A DNA stretch of 60,144 bases from Muribaculaceae bacterium (GCA_029060725.1 JAIDTL010000048.1:1-60144); one strand, 5' to 3'; shown: positions 1-8,111, numbered from the stretch's first letter. Notes: generated from the sequence alone by a model not told the origin. Program-made: numbers and translations.

Positions 1-21
1 TGTCCATAATGTTTTTTCGGG

Positions 22-29
22 CAAAGTTA
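22..29 (-). promoter_or_regulatory. Possible -7 box reading left out of the window
   Basis: On the minus strand this reads TAACTTTG, a match to the Bacteroidetes -7 consensus TAnnTTTG. It would start transcription near base 15 toward the next gene of the mobile element, beyond the window edge. I see no TTTG at the right -33 distance, so it is a weak call. Confidence 0.3.
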
Positions 30-145
30 ACGGTTGTTCAAACTAAAATCAATACGCTATCGCGGACGGTTGTACGTATAGATGTATGTACATATGTATG
101 ACTGACCAGCTGAACGCATGAACGTATATACCTGCAATCAAGTAA

Positions 146-631
146 TCAGAGCTTGCGCCAGACCTCGATGTCGGAGGCGTAGATTTTGAGATGTTCCGAT
201 AGGATGGCGTTGATGTAGCTGCCGACGTTTGAGCCACGGTCGCCGAGGATTCTGGCGACGCGCTCAAGCTGTTCCCATACAGATTCCTCGATGTTGACGG
301 AGTGGCGTTTCATCAGCTTGGACGGCAAAAGGTATGTTTCCTTGAAATCGGCGAAATCCGATTTGCGCTGTTGCTTGCCTACTCGCTGTTGTTTCGGTGG
401 CATGGATGCATCGGGTGTGGTCTGTTCATCTATGAACAGATTGTCGGATGTGGCGGTGTTGATGGTGTCAACACTGTCATTGCTGTTAACAGCAGGGGTT
501 GAGTTGATGGAATCGTCCTTTGTCATAGAGCTATTGGGATTAAGAGTTGATACTGGATTGTCTGTTGCATCTGCCAACTGAATTGACCGGGATGCTGATG
601 TTTGTTGAGCTTTGTCTGTTCTCATAGTCAT
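146..631 (-). CDS. DUF3408 mobilization-region protein
   Basis: 161-aa protein with a long Ser/Thr/Asn-rich, probably disordered N-terminal half and a C-terminal DUF3408-like domain (about residues 95-161, beginning near MKRHSVNIEESVWEQL). The domain resembles a ribbon-helix-helix, with a helix running through RVARILGDRGSNVGSYINAIL. DUF3408 proteins sit just upstream of relaxase genes in Bacteroides mobilizable and conjugative elements and are thought to help DNA processing at transfer. The gene is last in the minus-strand run visible here and its start overlaps the primase gene end by 92 bp, in another frame. A relaxase beyond base 1 would fit, but is not visible. Confidence 0.75.
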   Translation of the reverse strand: MTMRTDKAQQTSASRSIQLADATDNPVSTLNPNSSMTKDDSINSTPAVNSNDSVDTINTATSDNLFIDEQTTPDASMPPKQQRVGKQQRKSDFADFKETYLLPSKLMKRHSVNIEESVWEQLERVARILGDRGSNVGSYINAILSEHLKIYASDIEVWRKL

Positions 632-1496
632 TTATTTTTATGGGTTGATTTTGTTGAATTAAAAACTCGTTGAGGTCGTTAACCCCTGCGTATAGTGCGG
701 AGCGGTCAATAACGGTTGAGCCATATATGGCTGTCAACTCTGCGAATGCTGTTTCTCCGGCATTGTCGTTGTCAAGATAGCAGTTGATAGCTGTGTAATC
801 TTTGAGAACAGGGATTGCCTTGTTGACATTGCTGACCGAGTTGAGTATGATTGCGTCCGCTCCGTTGATTATGCCGAGTGTGAGCGCAGAGAGGTAATCA
901 ATGAAGCCCTCGAACACTGTACATTCTGTTGACGGGCCATCACGCACTCTGCGGATTGATATGTCTTTCGGTGCGATGCACCCTTTGAAATATCGGTTGC
1001 GTATCTCAAAACCGTTGGATTGATTCTCAAAGGCGACAGCATAATACCGTTTGCCACGGCAACTGTAATGTATCTGCTGGCAGTTCGCAACGGCGATCTG
1101 TGCCGGGATGCCACGCTCTTGGAGATACGCGACAAGTGCGCGGCTCCGTAACGGCACGACACTGATGTCCTGAAAACCCGGTGCAGAGTGTCGCTGAAAA
1201 GAAGTGGAGGCGACTGTCTGCGCCGATGGCACTGTGCAACGGTCGGTAATGCAGTTCAGCAGATAGCGTAAATCCGTTGACTGATAGAGTTCGGATGTAA
1301 GGTCAATGATGTTGCCGCCTCTGCCGATGCCGAAATCATACCAACAGTTGAGCGTGGTCTCGACCTTGAATGACGGTGTATGTTCCTGTCGCAACGGCGA
1401 CAGATACCAGAGCCTTGATCCTTTTCTCATTGTCGGCTCATGTCCGAGTTGAGACAAGAAGGTGGCTAAAGGGATAGATTTTATCTCTTTTATCAT
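540..1496 (-). CDS. Toprim-domain primase of a mobilizable element
   Basis: 318-aa protein. The N-terminus (about 1-75) resembles the CHC2-type primase fold (SRLWYLSPLRQEHTPSF, then WYDFGIGRGGNIIDL) but lacks the Cys/His zinc ligands, as is usual for primases of Bacteroides NBU-like elements. The middle (about 190-290) is a Toprim-like region with FEGFIDYLSAL and CYLDNDNAG. It would make primers for replicating the excised element or its transferred strand. It starts with ATG and lies 74 bp downstream of the RepA-like ATPase gene, so the two probably form one transcript. The last 30 residues are Asn/Ser-rich and overlap the DUF3408 start. Confidence 0.8.
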   Translation of the reverse strand: MIKEIKSIPLATFLSQLGHEPTMRKGSRLWYLSPLRQEHTPSFKVETTLNCWYDFGIGRGGNIIDLTSELYQSTDLRYLLNCITDRCTVPSAQTVASTSFQRHSAPGFQDISVVPLRSRALVAYLQERGIPAQIAVANCQQIHYSCRGKRYYAVAFENQSNGFEIRNRYFKGCIAPKDISIRRVRDGPSTECTVFEGFIDYLSALTLGIINGADAIILNSVSNVNKAIPVLKDYTAINCYLDNDNAGETAFAELTAIYGSTVIDRSALYAGVNDLNEFLIQQNQPIKINDYENRQSSTNISIPVNSVGRCNRQSSINS

Positions 1497-1570
1497 GATA
1501 AATTATGTGTTGTGAAATTAGTCCGGGTTCAGCTCATATATATACACCCCGTACTGAACCAAACCGAAAA

Positions 1571-2608
1571 TCAAAAATAGAAATCGGGGTTGTATGAGTA
1601 TGTACCGTTCTCCCTTACAACCATCCTCTTGTTCATCAGAAATGACTTTAGCTTCGTCACCTTGCCGTCCCCGTATGGGAACCCACATGCTGCGTATGCC
1701 TTTTTAATGCTGTCCTCGCAGTTCTGGCAACCTTTGATTGCTCCGTCCGAGAATGCCATTTCAAGGGCCTGACGGTGCTGTTCGGGTGTAAGTTCCGAGT
1801 AGGAGAATGTCTGTACCTTAGTCTGCTTGGATATTGTGTAGTCAGTGGCTATCTCCGGCAGTCCGGCTTCATTCACGATAAAAGCAAAGGGAGGAAAGTC
1901 CATAGAGCGGATACAGGATGCAGAAACCTCTGTAACCTCGCTGTCGGTGGAGCTTTTGCAGACCTGCAAGACCGTCTCAGCCTTGTTGTTCAGCTCAGTG
2001 CCGACATGACCGCGAACATTGTCGTCGCTCTTGTTGAGGTGCAAGACGGTATGGATATGTATCTGATATTTGTCCGTCCACTCCATAAGTTTGCCGATAA
2101 GCCTTGACGATTCGATTGCATTGTTGATGTCGAACATCAGGTCTCGTATTCCGTCAATAATTACCAGTCCGACATTCGGAGTATTGGTGATGGCATTGTC
2201 AATAAGTTCCAGACGGATCTCAGGCGTCAATGCCCGAAGTTGGGAGAATATCAGATTCTTCGGATGGCTGTCAAGCGGTAGCTCGGCAAGTTGGAGAGCG
2301 CGTTTCATCACACGCTGGCAATGATGTGGGCTCTGCTCTGTGTCGAAGTAGAGTATCGTGCGTTTGTCGTCGGGAAACTCCGCGATATAGCGCAGTATCT
2401 CTCCGTTGGTGAGTGCTGCCGCGAGAATGGCACTGACATTGAATGTCTTTTTGCTCTTTGCTTTTCCTGTGGATGCTGAAAAGTTGCCGAGTGTACCGAT
2501 TGCAGAGCCGTTGCAAAAGAGAACTTCCGGACTCTTGGCGATCTCATCGGTTACCTTCAGCTGGTATGTCTTCCATAGCTGATTAAGTTCCTGTGTGTCC
2601 ATAGTCAT
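1571..2608 (-). CDS. RepA/RecA-like AAA ATPase of a mobilizable element
   Basis: 345-aa P-loop ATPase. The Walker A variant SASTGKAKSKKTF lies near residues 44-56 and a Walker B strand, VGLVIIDGIRDL, near 150-160. This unusual Walker A is typical of the hexameric-helicase-like ATPase encoded between the HTH and primase genes in Bacteroides mobilizable elements. Role (family knowledge): a replication helicase or initiator ATPase. The last 90 residues look like a winged-helix tail (DSIKKAYAACGFPYGDGKVTKLKSFLMNKRMVV). Its start ATG overlaps the stop of the HTH gene (ATGA), which suggests translational coupling. Confidence 0.8.
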   Translation of the reverse strand: MTMDTQELNQLWKTYQLKVTDEIAKSPEVLFCNGSAIGTLGNFSASTGKAKSKKTFNVSAILAAALTNGEILRYIAEFPDDKRTILYFDTEQSPHHCQRVMKRALQLAELPLDSHPKNLIFSQLRALTPEIRLELIDNAITNTPNVGLVIIDGIRDLMFDINNAIESSRLIGKLMEWTDKYQIHIHTVLHLNKSDDNVRGHVGTELNNKAETVLQVCKSSTDSEVTEVSASCIRSMDFPPFAFIVNEAGLPEIATDYTISKQTKVQTFSYSELTPEQHRQALEMAFSDGAIKGCQNCEDSIKKAYAACGFPYGDGKVTKLKSFLMNKRMVVRENGTYSYNPDFYF

Positions 2609-2946
2609 TTACCTTTTTCAAGAATGAGACGTTCCACATCGCTCTGACGGTAGCATACCTTCTTCCCGACTTTGACAGGAATAAGTATGTTGTTCCTTCC
2701 CCAGTTCCATAGGGTAGTGTGGCATACCCCATACTTTTCCATTACCTCCTGCTTGGTGAGCAGTGCCTCCTTTGCTGCACTTACCATTACAGGCAGAAGC
2801 TCGTTTTTCGCTGCCTCGATTGTCTGCTTCACCAGATAAAGGAGGTCTTCGGGTGTTACGTTGAGCGTTATGCCGGTAACGCCGCTGTTGATTAACTCTA
2901 AAAGATTTGTCATAGGCAAATACAATGCCGCCGGGTTGTTAGACAC
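2605..2946 (-). CDS. Helix-turn-helix DNA-binding protein, excisionase-like
   Basis: 113-aa protein with a MerR/excisionase-type HTH at its C-terminus (about 65-110: KQEVMEKYGVCHTTLWNWGRNN, then KVGKKVCYRQSDVERLIL). Such proteins regulate or direct excision in Bacteroides integrative elements. The longest frame starts at GTG (2946); an ATG at 2913 giving MTNLLELINSG is an equally plausible start. It is the first gene of a coupled run HTH-ATPase-primase-DUF3408, and the inverted repeats at 3068-3110 lie 120-165 bp upstream, a reasonable place for its own operator. Confidence 0.75.
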   Translation of the reverse strand: MSNNPAALYLPMTNLLELINSGVTGITLNVTPEDLLYLVKQTIEAAKNELLPVMVSAAKEALLTKQEVMEKYGVCHTTLWNWGRNNILIPVKVGKKVCYRQSDVERLILEKGK

Positions 2947-3006
2947 TGCACGATTTTGGCGACTTTAGGAACCGTCCAGCCGCCGCTCCACCTGAAGCGG
3001 CTATCA

Positions 3007-3014
3007 CAAATATA
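3007..3014 (-). promoter_or_regulatory. -7 box upstream of the mobilizable-element operon
   Basis: The minus strand reads TATATTTG, matching TAnnTTTG, about 60 bp upstream of the HTH gene. No exact TTTG sits 19-21 bp further upstream. Position and consensus make it the likeliest promoter for HTH-ATPase-primase-DUF3408. Confidence 0.4.
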
Positions 3015-3067
3015 CGAAAATAAATTTCGCTTTGCAATATCTAAAACGCTTCATATCAGCAAAGTAT

Positions 3068-3110
3068 GTTCGTTTAATTACGTCAGCGAAATTAAACGAA
3101 TTAAACGAAC
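3068..3110. repeat. Iteron-like inverted and direct repeats
   Basis: GTTCGTTTAATT (3068-3079) is followed by two inverted copies, AATTAAACGAA (3090-3100) and AATTAAACGAAC (3099-3110), which themselves form a direct repeat. One left arm with two alternative right arms resembles an operator or a replication-initiator site. It lies between the -7 box of the operon and the upstream gene. Confidence 0.6.
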
Positions 3111-3144
3111 TGAATCAGCATGAATACGACCCGACCGAAAACAG

Positions 3145-3176
3145 AAAAAGCCACCCGACCGCAACGGTCAGATGGC
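3145..3176 (-). terminator. Intrinsic terminator of the 3214-4197 gene
   Basis: A 12-bp stem (3150-3161 with 3165-3176, two G-T wobbles) with a CAA loop. On the minus strand it is followed by a run of T (the A run at 3145-3149). It lies 37 bp past the stop of the upstream minus-strand gene, so that gene is transcribed separately from the HTH operon. Confidence 0.75.
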
Positions 3177-3213
3177 TTCAATATGGTTTGCATGGCTTCG
3201 GAAATCTCCGAAA

Positions 3214-4197
3214 CTATGCCGCGAAATGTACCTTTATATTGTCAAGATTTTTCTTGTCCTGTCCCATGTCGATCATGCGTTTGCCGCCCATCATGGGAGT
3301 AGTCAGGAACTGGTGCGCTTTCTGCACTCCGCGCAGACCGACCAATTTCTGTTCCGGATAATGTTCCGTCAGGGCATTGTGAAATGTCGTGATGTCGCAA
3401 CCGCAGATGTGCGATTCCTCATGCAGGAAAATATACAGCATCGCCAGATCGTTGCCGCTTGACCTTAGTTTTAGGAATTCATATATTCGGTCTTTCATCC
3501 GCTCTGTGTCGTTCGGCAACAGGCTGTCAAGTGATACCCTTACTTTCTTCCGTCCTCGTTTCTTAGGCTCGGTGGCTGGTGTTGAGATTTCTTCATCAGC
3601 AATAACCTCCGATGCTGCTGTCGTGGAATCTTCAGCCTTAAACTCCTCAATAGCATCATCGGTTACCGGAACAAGACTACCCATTGATTTCTGGCTTTTC
3701 CTGAAATTCTCCCAGTCCTCTTTGGTGCGGTGCTCGATTTTTATGCTCCGTTTGATTGCAAAACGGATTATCATACGCGCTATGCAGCGGTAGAAGAAAC
3801 TGCTGTTCTTGTCCTGTATCAGTTCCTCATTATAGGCAACCATCACTTCCCAACTGTTGCCGAAATACAACCATGCCAGTAATGCCGGAACAATGGATTC
3901 AGGTTTCTGCGACTGAAATTCATCCACAAGTTTAGCGGCGAGGTCGGAATCCTCCAACAGCTTTTCAAGAGAACCGACGAGATCCTCCTCTCGGTTGTCA
4001 GACATACGCGCCATTACAGCGTCCGCAAATGTTGGGGCTGCAAACTGGGCATACTGAAATATCTGCTGGAAACCTGAACGGTCGCGCTTGCTCACCTCAT
4101 TGGCAAACGCGCAGTATTCCTCACGGTGTGTGTCAAGCCACTCCTTGACAAGTTCCTTAAACTTCTCGTGCTTTATAGTAAGGGGTTGTATCTTCAT
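3214..4197 (-). CDS. Unknown mobile-element protein, 327 aa
   Basis: I do not recognise a named function. The protein is soluble and largely helical and acidic in its first 180 residues (HEKFKELVKEWLDTHREEYCAF...), then has a low-complexity linker rich in Ala/Thr/Glu, a basic KKRGRKKVR patch (AT-hook-like) near residue 215-225, and a C-terminal domain with HEESHICGCDITTFHNAL. An upstream in-frame TTG at 4200 is less likely than the ATG at 4197. Proteins of this kind sit next to the HTH/RepA/primase block in Bacteroides mobilizable elements; the basic patch suggests nucleic-acid contact. It has its own downstream terminator. Confidence 0.65.
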   Translation of the reverse strand: MKIQPLTIKHEKFKELVKEWLDTHREEYCAFANEVSKRDRSGFQQIFQYAQFAAPTFADAVMARMSDNREEDLVGSLEKLLEDSDLAAKLVDEFQSQKPESIVPALLAWLYFGNSWEVMVAYNEELIQDKNSSFFYRCIARMIIRFAIKRSIKIEHRTKEDWENFRKSQKSMGSLVPVTDDAIEEFKAEDSTTAASEVIADEEISTPATEPKKRGRKKVRVSLDSLLPNDTERMKDRIYEFLKLRSSGNDLAMLYIFLHEESHICGCDITTFHNALTEHYPEQKLVGLRGVQKAHQFLTTPMMGGKRMIDMGQDKKNLDNIKVHFAA

Positions 4198-4289
4198 CAA
4201 AAATCAGTGTAAACCGCAGGTCTCCATTGACCCACGATTTACAAAACCATTTGGAAGGCTGAATGGTTCACTAATTTGAAAACGTACTG

Positions 4290-4964
4290 TTATTCGTTTC
4301 TAAGTAGCCATCTAATAAATGATATAAGAAGATATCCGCCAATTAAAATTCCTAAGGCTATCTTGAGTGCGGTGTCAGCGATATTTTCTGATTCCTCCTC
4401 TAGAATTTCTTTTCTAGCTATGTTGATATTCTCTAATTGACTTGGACTGTAAAGCTTATCATCGTACGTAAAATCTCCAAATCGAAGATATTCAGTAGCT
4501 ATTAATCCTATTGGAATATTTGTATTTTGAGGATACTTACTGTAATCTCTTTGAAAATTATTAGCCTTTAATTCATCAATTGAAGGTACACCATTGGGAT
4601 TTTGCAGTTTGAAGAATTCTTCATTAAATCTAATTTGATTTTCTTCTGTGACTGTAGGAATAACCGTTGACATTGATATATGGTAGGATATAGATTTAAT
4701 AATAAAAGCGGAGATTATCAACAGTCCTATATAGAGTATTTGTTTTAACACTATTTTTACTATTTTCCGAGTATTGTCTTCTGACACTTTTTTCTCCTTA
4801 ATAATTTTTACATTCACAATGTCATCAGGGTTAGACGATTCAGATACATCAGGGGCATCAATAGTTTTCCTTTTTACAGAGGAATTAGTACCTAATGGTT
4901 TTCCACATTTAGAACAAAATATGGAATCATTGTCTATCTCGGCTCCACAGTGTTTACAGTACAT
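4290..4964 (-). CDS. Zinc-ribbon protein with two membrane segments
   Basis: 224-aa protein. Residues 1-24 form a zinc ribbon (MYCKHCGAEI...FCSKCGKPL; two CxxC pairs). A polar, charged linker follows, then a hydrophobic segment near 75-95 (ILYIGLLIISAFIIKSI), an extracytoplasmic stretch of about 95 residues, and a second hydrophobic segment near 195-217 (IALGILIGGYLLISFI). Zinc-ribbon/membrane proteins of this type are widespread and mostly uncharacterised. The coding sequence is clearly AT-richer than its neighbours, and the gene sits between the mobile-element genes and tRNA-Phe, which points to acquired cargo. Confidence 0.7.
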   Translation of the reverse strand: MYCKHCGAEIDNDSIFCSKCGKPLGTNSSVKRKTIDAPDVSESSNPDDIVNVKIIKEKKVSEDNTRKIVKIVLKQILYIGLLIISAFIIKSISYHISMSTVIPTVTEENQIRFNEEFFKLQNPNGVPSIDELKANNFQRDYSKYPQNTNIPIGLIATEYLRFGDFTYDDKLYSPSQLENINIARKEILEEESENIADTALKIALGILIGGYLLISFIRWLLRNE

Positions 4965-5096
4965 TATTTCTATATTAAAAAATGTTAAAGAATTTAATTT
5001 CGATTCATTCAGGTCGGTTGAGTGCCGTTCATCTGGGTTTAGAGGGTGATGTTATAGGTAACTTTATAGGGAACTCGCCCGATTTGGGTTGAATGA

Positions 5097-5137
5097 AAAA
5101 TCGCTAATAATCTGTAAATTAGATTATTAGCGATTTT
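5097..5137 (-). terminator. Perfect 17-bp hairpin downstream of tRNA-Phe
   Basis: The arms 5097-5113 and 5121-5137 are perfect complements around a 7-nt loop, begin 6 bases past the tRNA 3' end and end in a T run on the minus strand. A Rho-independent terminator for tRNA-Phe is the simplest reading. Confidence 0.8.
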
Positions 5138-5142
5138 GGAGG

Positions 5143-5215
5143 TGGTGCCACCAGGAATCGAACCGGGGACACAAGGATTTTCAGTCCTTTGCTCTACCAA
5201 CTGAGCTATGGCACC
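5143..5215 (-). tRNA. tRNA-Phe (GAA)
   Basis: On the minus strand the sequence folds as a 73-nt tRNA. The acceptor stem is GGTGCCA/TGGCACC, the anticodon loop is CTGAAAA inside the stem AAGGA/TCCTT (anticodon GAA), and the T-loop is TTCGATT. CCA is not encoded. Its 3' end faces the mobilizable element at lower coordinates, the orientation expected if the tRNA were an integration target, but I found no second copy of the 3' end. Confidence 0.97.
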
Positions 5216-5257
5216 ATCTTTATGTTGCTTCTCGGGGTTGTTTCCCGATTGCGAGTG

Positions 5258-5289
5258 CAAAGTTACTGCCTTTTTTTGAATTGTGCAAA
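5258..5289 (-). promoter_or_regulatory. Promoter of tRNA-Phe
   Basis: On the minus strand, TTTG (5286-5289), 20 bp, then TAACTTTG (5258-5265): a full Bacteroidetes -33/-7 promoter ending 42 bp upstream of the mature tRNA 5' end. Confidence 0.8.
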
Positions 5290-5477
5290 TTTTTTGCCAA
5301 CTTTTTTTGAAAATATTTTTAAATCATTTGATATTCAAATGAATAAATTAAACCGAGTCGCGAAGCTATTATTGGTCGTTGATCGTTTATAGTTAATCGT
5401 TGAAAAATCTCCGCCCCTTTGCGCCTTGTGATGATAAAAGCGCTTACGAAAACCTACACCCCTAAGAACAGTCCATA

Positions 5478-6452
5478 TCAAGATTTCGGCAACGGCCGGG
5501 TGAGATACCTAAGGTCTGAGATCATGTCATTGAAGAAAGCCTGCATTGGGGTAATTATGGGTTGGAATTCTGGCTCGCTGCCGTCGCAGAGTACACGTAG
5601 GCAGCTGGGCTGGCATTTGATGCTGATTTTCCTTCCTAAGTTGAGAGGTTCCCCGTCTATCTGTGCCGGACCCTCTTTCAAGCGTACTATCTTCACCTCC
5701 TTAGCCTTAAAGGTGTCGACAAAACGGTTCCTGTCAATCTGTCCGCTGAGTAGCCCAATACCTGCTATGGCTTGTTGGAGTATCGACCCGTTGCGGATCA
5801 CAGTCACGTCGAGGAGTCCGTCTGAAAGCGACGCGCGAGGGGCTATGTAAGCATTGTTGCCATATTGGGAGGTGTTGCATACTGCTATCAATATGGCGTT
5901 TTCTGTATATATCTCGCCATCTATCTCCAGTGCATAATTATCGGGGGTGAAGTTGATATATTCAAGTAGGGCGCTCCTGACATATTGCATCTTTCCCCTG
6001 CGTTTGCCCGTTGAGAATTTTTCAGTCACCACTGCGTCAAATCCAACGCCGAATGTGCAGAAGAATGGAAGTCCTTCTGCCAAGCCGCAATCAATGGCGT
6101 AAGGCCGATTGCGTGCGATTACGTCTACCGCTCCGTCAAAATCCATAGGTATGCCGAGGGATCGGGCAAGTCCGTTGCCGCTTCCGCAAGGGATTATTCC
6201 GAGGGCTGTATCGGTGTGCATGAGAGCTGACGCCACTTCGTTGACTGTTCCGTCTCCTCCAGCCACTACGACGATGTCTCTGCCGTCTTGAGCGGCACGA
6301 TTTGCGAGCTCAGCACCGTGGCCTTTGTGCTGGGTGTGTGCTATTTCAACATCTATCCCTGCGGATTTCAATCGAGATGCAGTGAAGTCGCAGAGTCCTT
6401 TCTTATCGCGTGTCCCAGATATTGGGTTTATGAGCATTAGAGCGGATGGCAT
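5478..6452 (-). CDS. Diacylglycerol kinase-family lipid kinase
   Basis: 324-aa cytoplasmic protein of the DAGK/YegS/sphingosine-kinase-like family. The nucleotide-binding motif GGDGTVNE is at 65-72, and GSGNGLARSLG at 90-100 is the second family signature. The C-terminal beta-sandwich holds GFDAVVTEKF and DGEPLNLGRK. It would phosphorylate diacylglycerol or a related lipid with ATP, returning it to phosphatidate for phospholipid synthesis; the exact lipid cannot be told from sequence. It is transcribed divergently from the phosphatidylserine decarboxylase and pssA genes, which fits a lipid role. Length is normal for the family. Confidence 0.88.
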   Translation of the reverse strand: MPSALMLINPISGTRDKKGLCDFTASRLKSAGIDVEIAHTQHKGHGAELANRAAQDGRDIVVVAGGDGTVNEVASALMHTDTALGIIPCGSGNGLARSLGIPMDFDGAVDVIARNRPYAIDCGLAEGLPFFCTFGVGFDAVVTEKFSTGKRRGKMQYVRSALLEYINFTPDNYALEIDGEIYTENAILIAVCNTSQYGNNAYIAPRASLSDGLLDVTVIRNGSILQQAIAGIGLLSGQIDRNRFVDTFKAKEVKIVRLKEGPAQIDGEPLNLGRKISIKCQPSCLRVLCDGSEPEFQPIITPMQAFFNDMISDLRYLTRPLPKS

Positions 6453-6510
6453 GACTTGTCGATTACGCTTTTATGGGTTATAACTATTGCTTAGAAACAT
6501 TATTGCACCG

Positions 6511-6518
6511 CAAAATTA
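6511..6518 (-). promoter_or_regulatory. -7 box for the lipid kinase gene
   Basis: The minus strand reads TAATTTTG about 58 bp upstream of the lipid kinase ATG. No TTTG is seen at -33 spacing, so only the -7 half is supported. Confidence 0.4.
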
Positions 6519-6536
6519 GCAAAAAAAAACGATAAA

Positions 6537-6568
6537 TTTGTCAGATTGGCGGATTTTTTATAAATTTG
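6537..6568 (+). promoter_or_regulatory. Promoter of psd-pssA operon
   Basis: TTTG (6537-6540), 20 bp, TAAATTTG (6561-6568): full consensus. Transcription should begin around 6574-6577. That places an in-frame TTG at 6573 at or before the transcript start and favours the ATG at 6585 as the real psd start. Confidence 0.7.
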
Positions 6569-6584
6569 CACATTGGCGCGCCCT

Positions 6585-7307
6585 ATGTGCGGCCGAAACG
6601 TTTTGAAATACAAGATTCACCGAGAAGGCACCAATATCCTTATAATGCTGGCAGTGGTGTTGCTGGCGCTAAATTTCCCGGTTTGGCTGTTCCTGCCGCC
6701 GTGGATTCTTCCGGCTGTGCTATCCGCACTGTCGGTGCTTGTGTATTGTTTTGTGTTCAATTTTTTCCGTTGTCCGGCACGCCGTTACAAGGGGCCACGG
6801 AAAAATATGGTGGTCAGTTCTGTCGATGGAAGGGTGGTAGTAATAGAGCGAACTCGAGAGCCTGAGTTTATCAAGGGCGAGGCATTGCAGATATCCGTAT
6901 TCATGTCTCCGATCAACGTCCATGCAAATTGGTTTCCGGTAGAGGGTCGCGTAGCATACGTTCGCCACCATGCCGGGCGTTTCTATTCCGCATGGCTTCC
7001 AAAGGCAAGCACTGAAAACGAGCGTAGTACGATTGGCATCGTGACTCCCGACGGCCATCGAGTTACTGTGCGTCAGGTAGCAGGCGCTATGGCACGCCGC
7101 ATTGTCACGTATGCCCGGGTAGGGGAGGAGGCTGAATTTGACGAGCATTTGGGCTTCATCAAGTTTGGCTCGAGAGTTGATATATATTTGCCTGTCGAAG
7201 CTATACCGTTAGTGAGAATAGGGCAGATTGTAGTAGGCGACATGACTCAGCTTGCCACTCTTCCCGGCTACAAAGCGGTTGCTCCCGTGAACAAAACCAG
7301 CGTCTAA
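6585..7307 (+). CDS. psd: Phosphatidylserine decarboxylase
   Basis: 240-aa pyruvoyl enzyme making phosphatidylethanolamine from phosphatidylserine at the inner membrane. Two closely spaced hydrophobic segments occupy about residues 18-62. The self-cleavage site is the Gly-Ser pair in IKFGSRVDIYLP, with Ser at about residue 196, which would become the pyruvoyl group of the alpha subunit; the FGSR form is that of the short PSD-A type. SVFMSPINVHANWFP is a further family block. ATG 6585 is chosen because the promoter would start transcription after the alternative TTG at 6573. It is followed 59 bp later by pssA, the preceding step of the pathway. Confidence 0.92.
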   Translation: MCGRNVLKYKIHREGTNILIMLAVVLLALNFPVWLFLPPWILPAVLSALSVLVYCFVFNFFRCPARRYKGPRKNMVVSSVDGRVVVIERTREPEFIKGEALQISVFMSPINVHANWFPVEGRVAYVRHHAGRFYSAWLPKASTENERSTIGIVTPDGHRVTVRQVAGAMARRIVTYARVGEEAEFDEHLGFIKFGSRVDIYLPVEAIPLVRIGQIVVGDMTQLATLPGYKAVAPVNKTSV

Positions 7308-7366
7308 GAGGTATAGATTATATAAATATATAGGTACAGATTACAATAAGAGACTATAGAAGACAC

Positions 7367-8098
7367 ATGAAAATCAATCGGAATATAAGAAGTAACATAC
7401 CCAACGGAATAACGTGTCTCAATGTATTGTGTGGCACACTCTCGGTGATAGCATCTGCGCATTCCAATATCCATGTCTTCGGACTTTACGGATGGCAATG
7501 GGCGGCGTTGTTGATAGTGATGGCAGCCATTGCCGATTTCTTCGACGGATTTGCTGCCCGATACCTTCATGAGATGCACACGATGGGGGCGGAACTTGAT
7601 TCTCTGTCGGATCAGGTCAGTTTCGGCGTGGCTCCTGCCATGCTTCTTATCTTTGCCTTGCTTAGCAAACCCTCTGTCCCGCTGTGGCTCGCGTGTGTGC
7701 CGGCAATTATTCCGGTGGCTACAGCAGTGCGTCTTGCCAAATTTAATGTCGATACCAGGCAGTCTACCGGTTTCCTCGGAATGCCCGTGCCCGCGAATGC
7801 AGTGTTATGGATAGGATATGTTGCGAGTCTCCGCACGGATACTCCGTGGCTCGCCTTACCGTGGGTGTTGATTCCGGTTATGTTGTTTATCTGTTGGCTG
7901 ATGGTGTCGGAGGTGCCGATGATTTCGTTGAAGTTCAAGAATTGGAGATTCAAAGACAATTTGGCGCGGTATTTGCTGATTATAGGTTCGGCGATAATTA
8001 TCGCCATAATGCGTCTTCCAGGAATGCTGTGGGTAATAGTATTCTATGCCTTGGTGTCATTGGTAGTCTCACGCAGGAAGTCATCTTCAACCCATTAA
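7367..8098 (+). CDS. pssA: CDP-diacylglycerol-serine O-phosphatidyltransferase
   Basis: 243-aa integral membrane protein that joins CDP-diacylglycerol and serine to phosphatidylserine, the substrate of the neighbouring decarboxylase. The CDP-alcohol phosphotransferase signature is complete: D57, D60-G61, A64-R65, G74, D78 and D82 (in ADFFDGFAAR...GAELDSLSD). About seven to eight hydrophobic segments follow. Length agrees with the short Bacteroidetes/Bacillus-type PssA. It is in one transcript with psd and DUF4834. Confidence 0.93.
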   Translation: MKINRNIRSNIPNGITCLNVLCGTLSVIASAHSNIHVFGLYGWQWAALLIVMAAIADFFDGFAARYLHEMHTMGAELDSLSDQVSFGVAPAMLLIFALLSKPSVPLWLACVPAIIPVATAVRLAKFNVDTRQSTGFLGMPVPANAVLWIGYVASLRTDTPWLALPWVLIPVMLFICWLMVSEVPMISLKFKNWRFKDNLARYLLIIGSAIIIAIMRLPGMLWVIVFYALVSLVVSRRKSSSTH

Positions 8099-8111
8099 AG
8101 AGATAAATGCA

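Noticed and set aside
49..267. 72-residue minus-strand frame at the left edge
   Set aside because: It overlaps the DUF3408 C-terminus in another frame, has low complexity and no plausible ribosome site.
4201..5142. Site-specific integrase or a second copy of the tRNA-Phe 3' end
   Set aside because: I looked for both next to tRNA-Phe because the mobile-element genes lie on that side. Neither is present in this interval; only the zinc-ribbon gene and the terminator hairpin are seen.
5039..5260. 73-residue minus-strand frame including IAQLVEQRTENPCVPGSIPGGTT
   Set aside because: It is a chance reading of tRNA-Phe; this string is a well-known false protein from tRNA genes.
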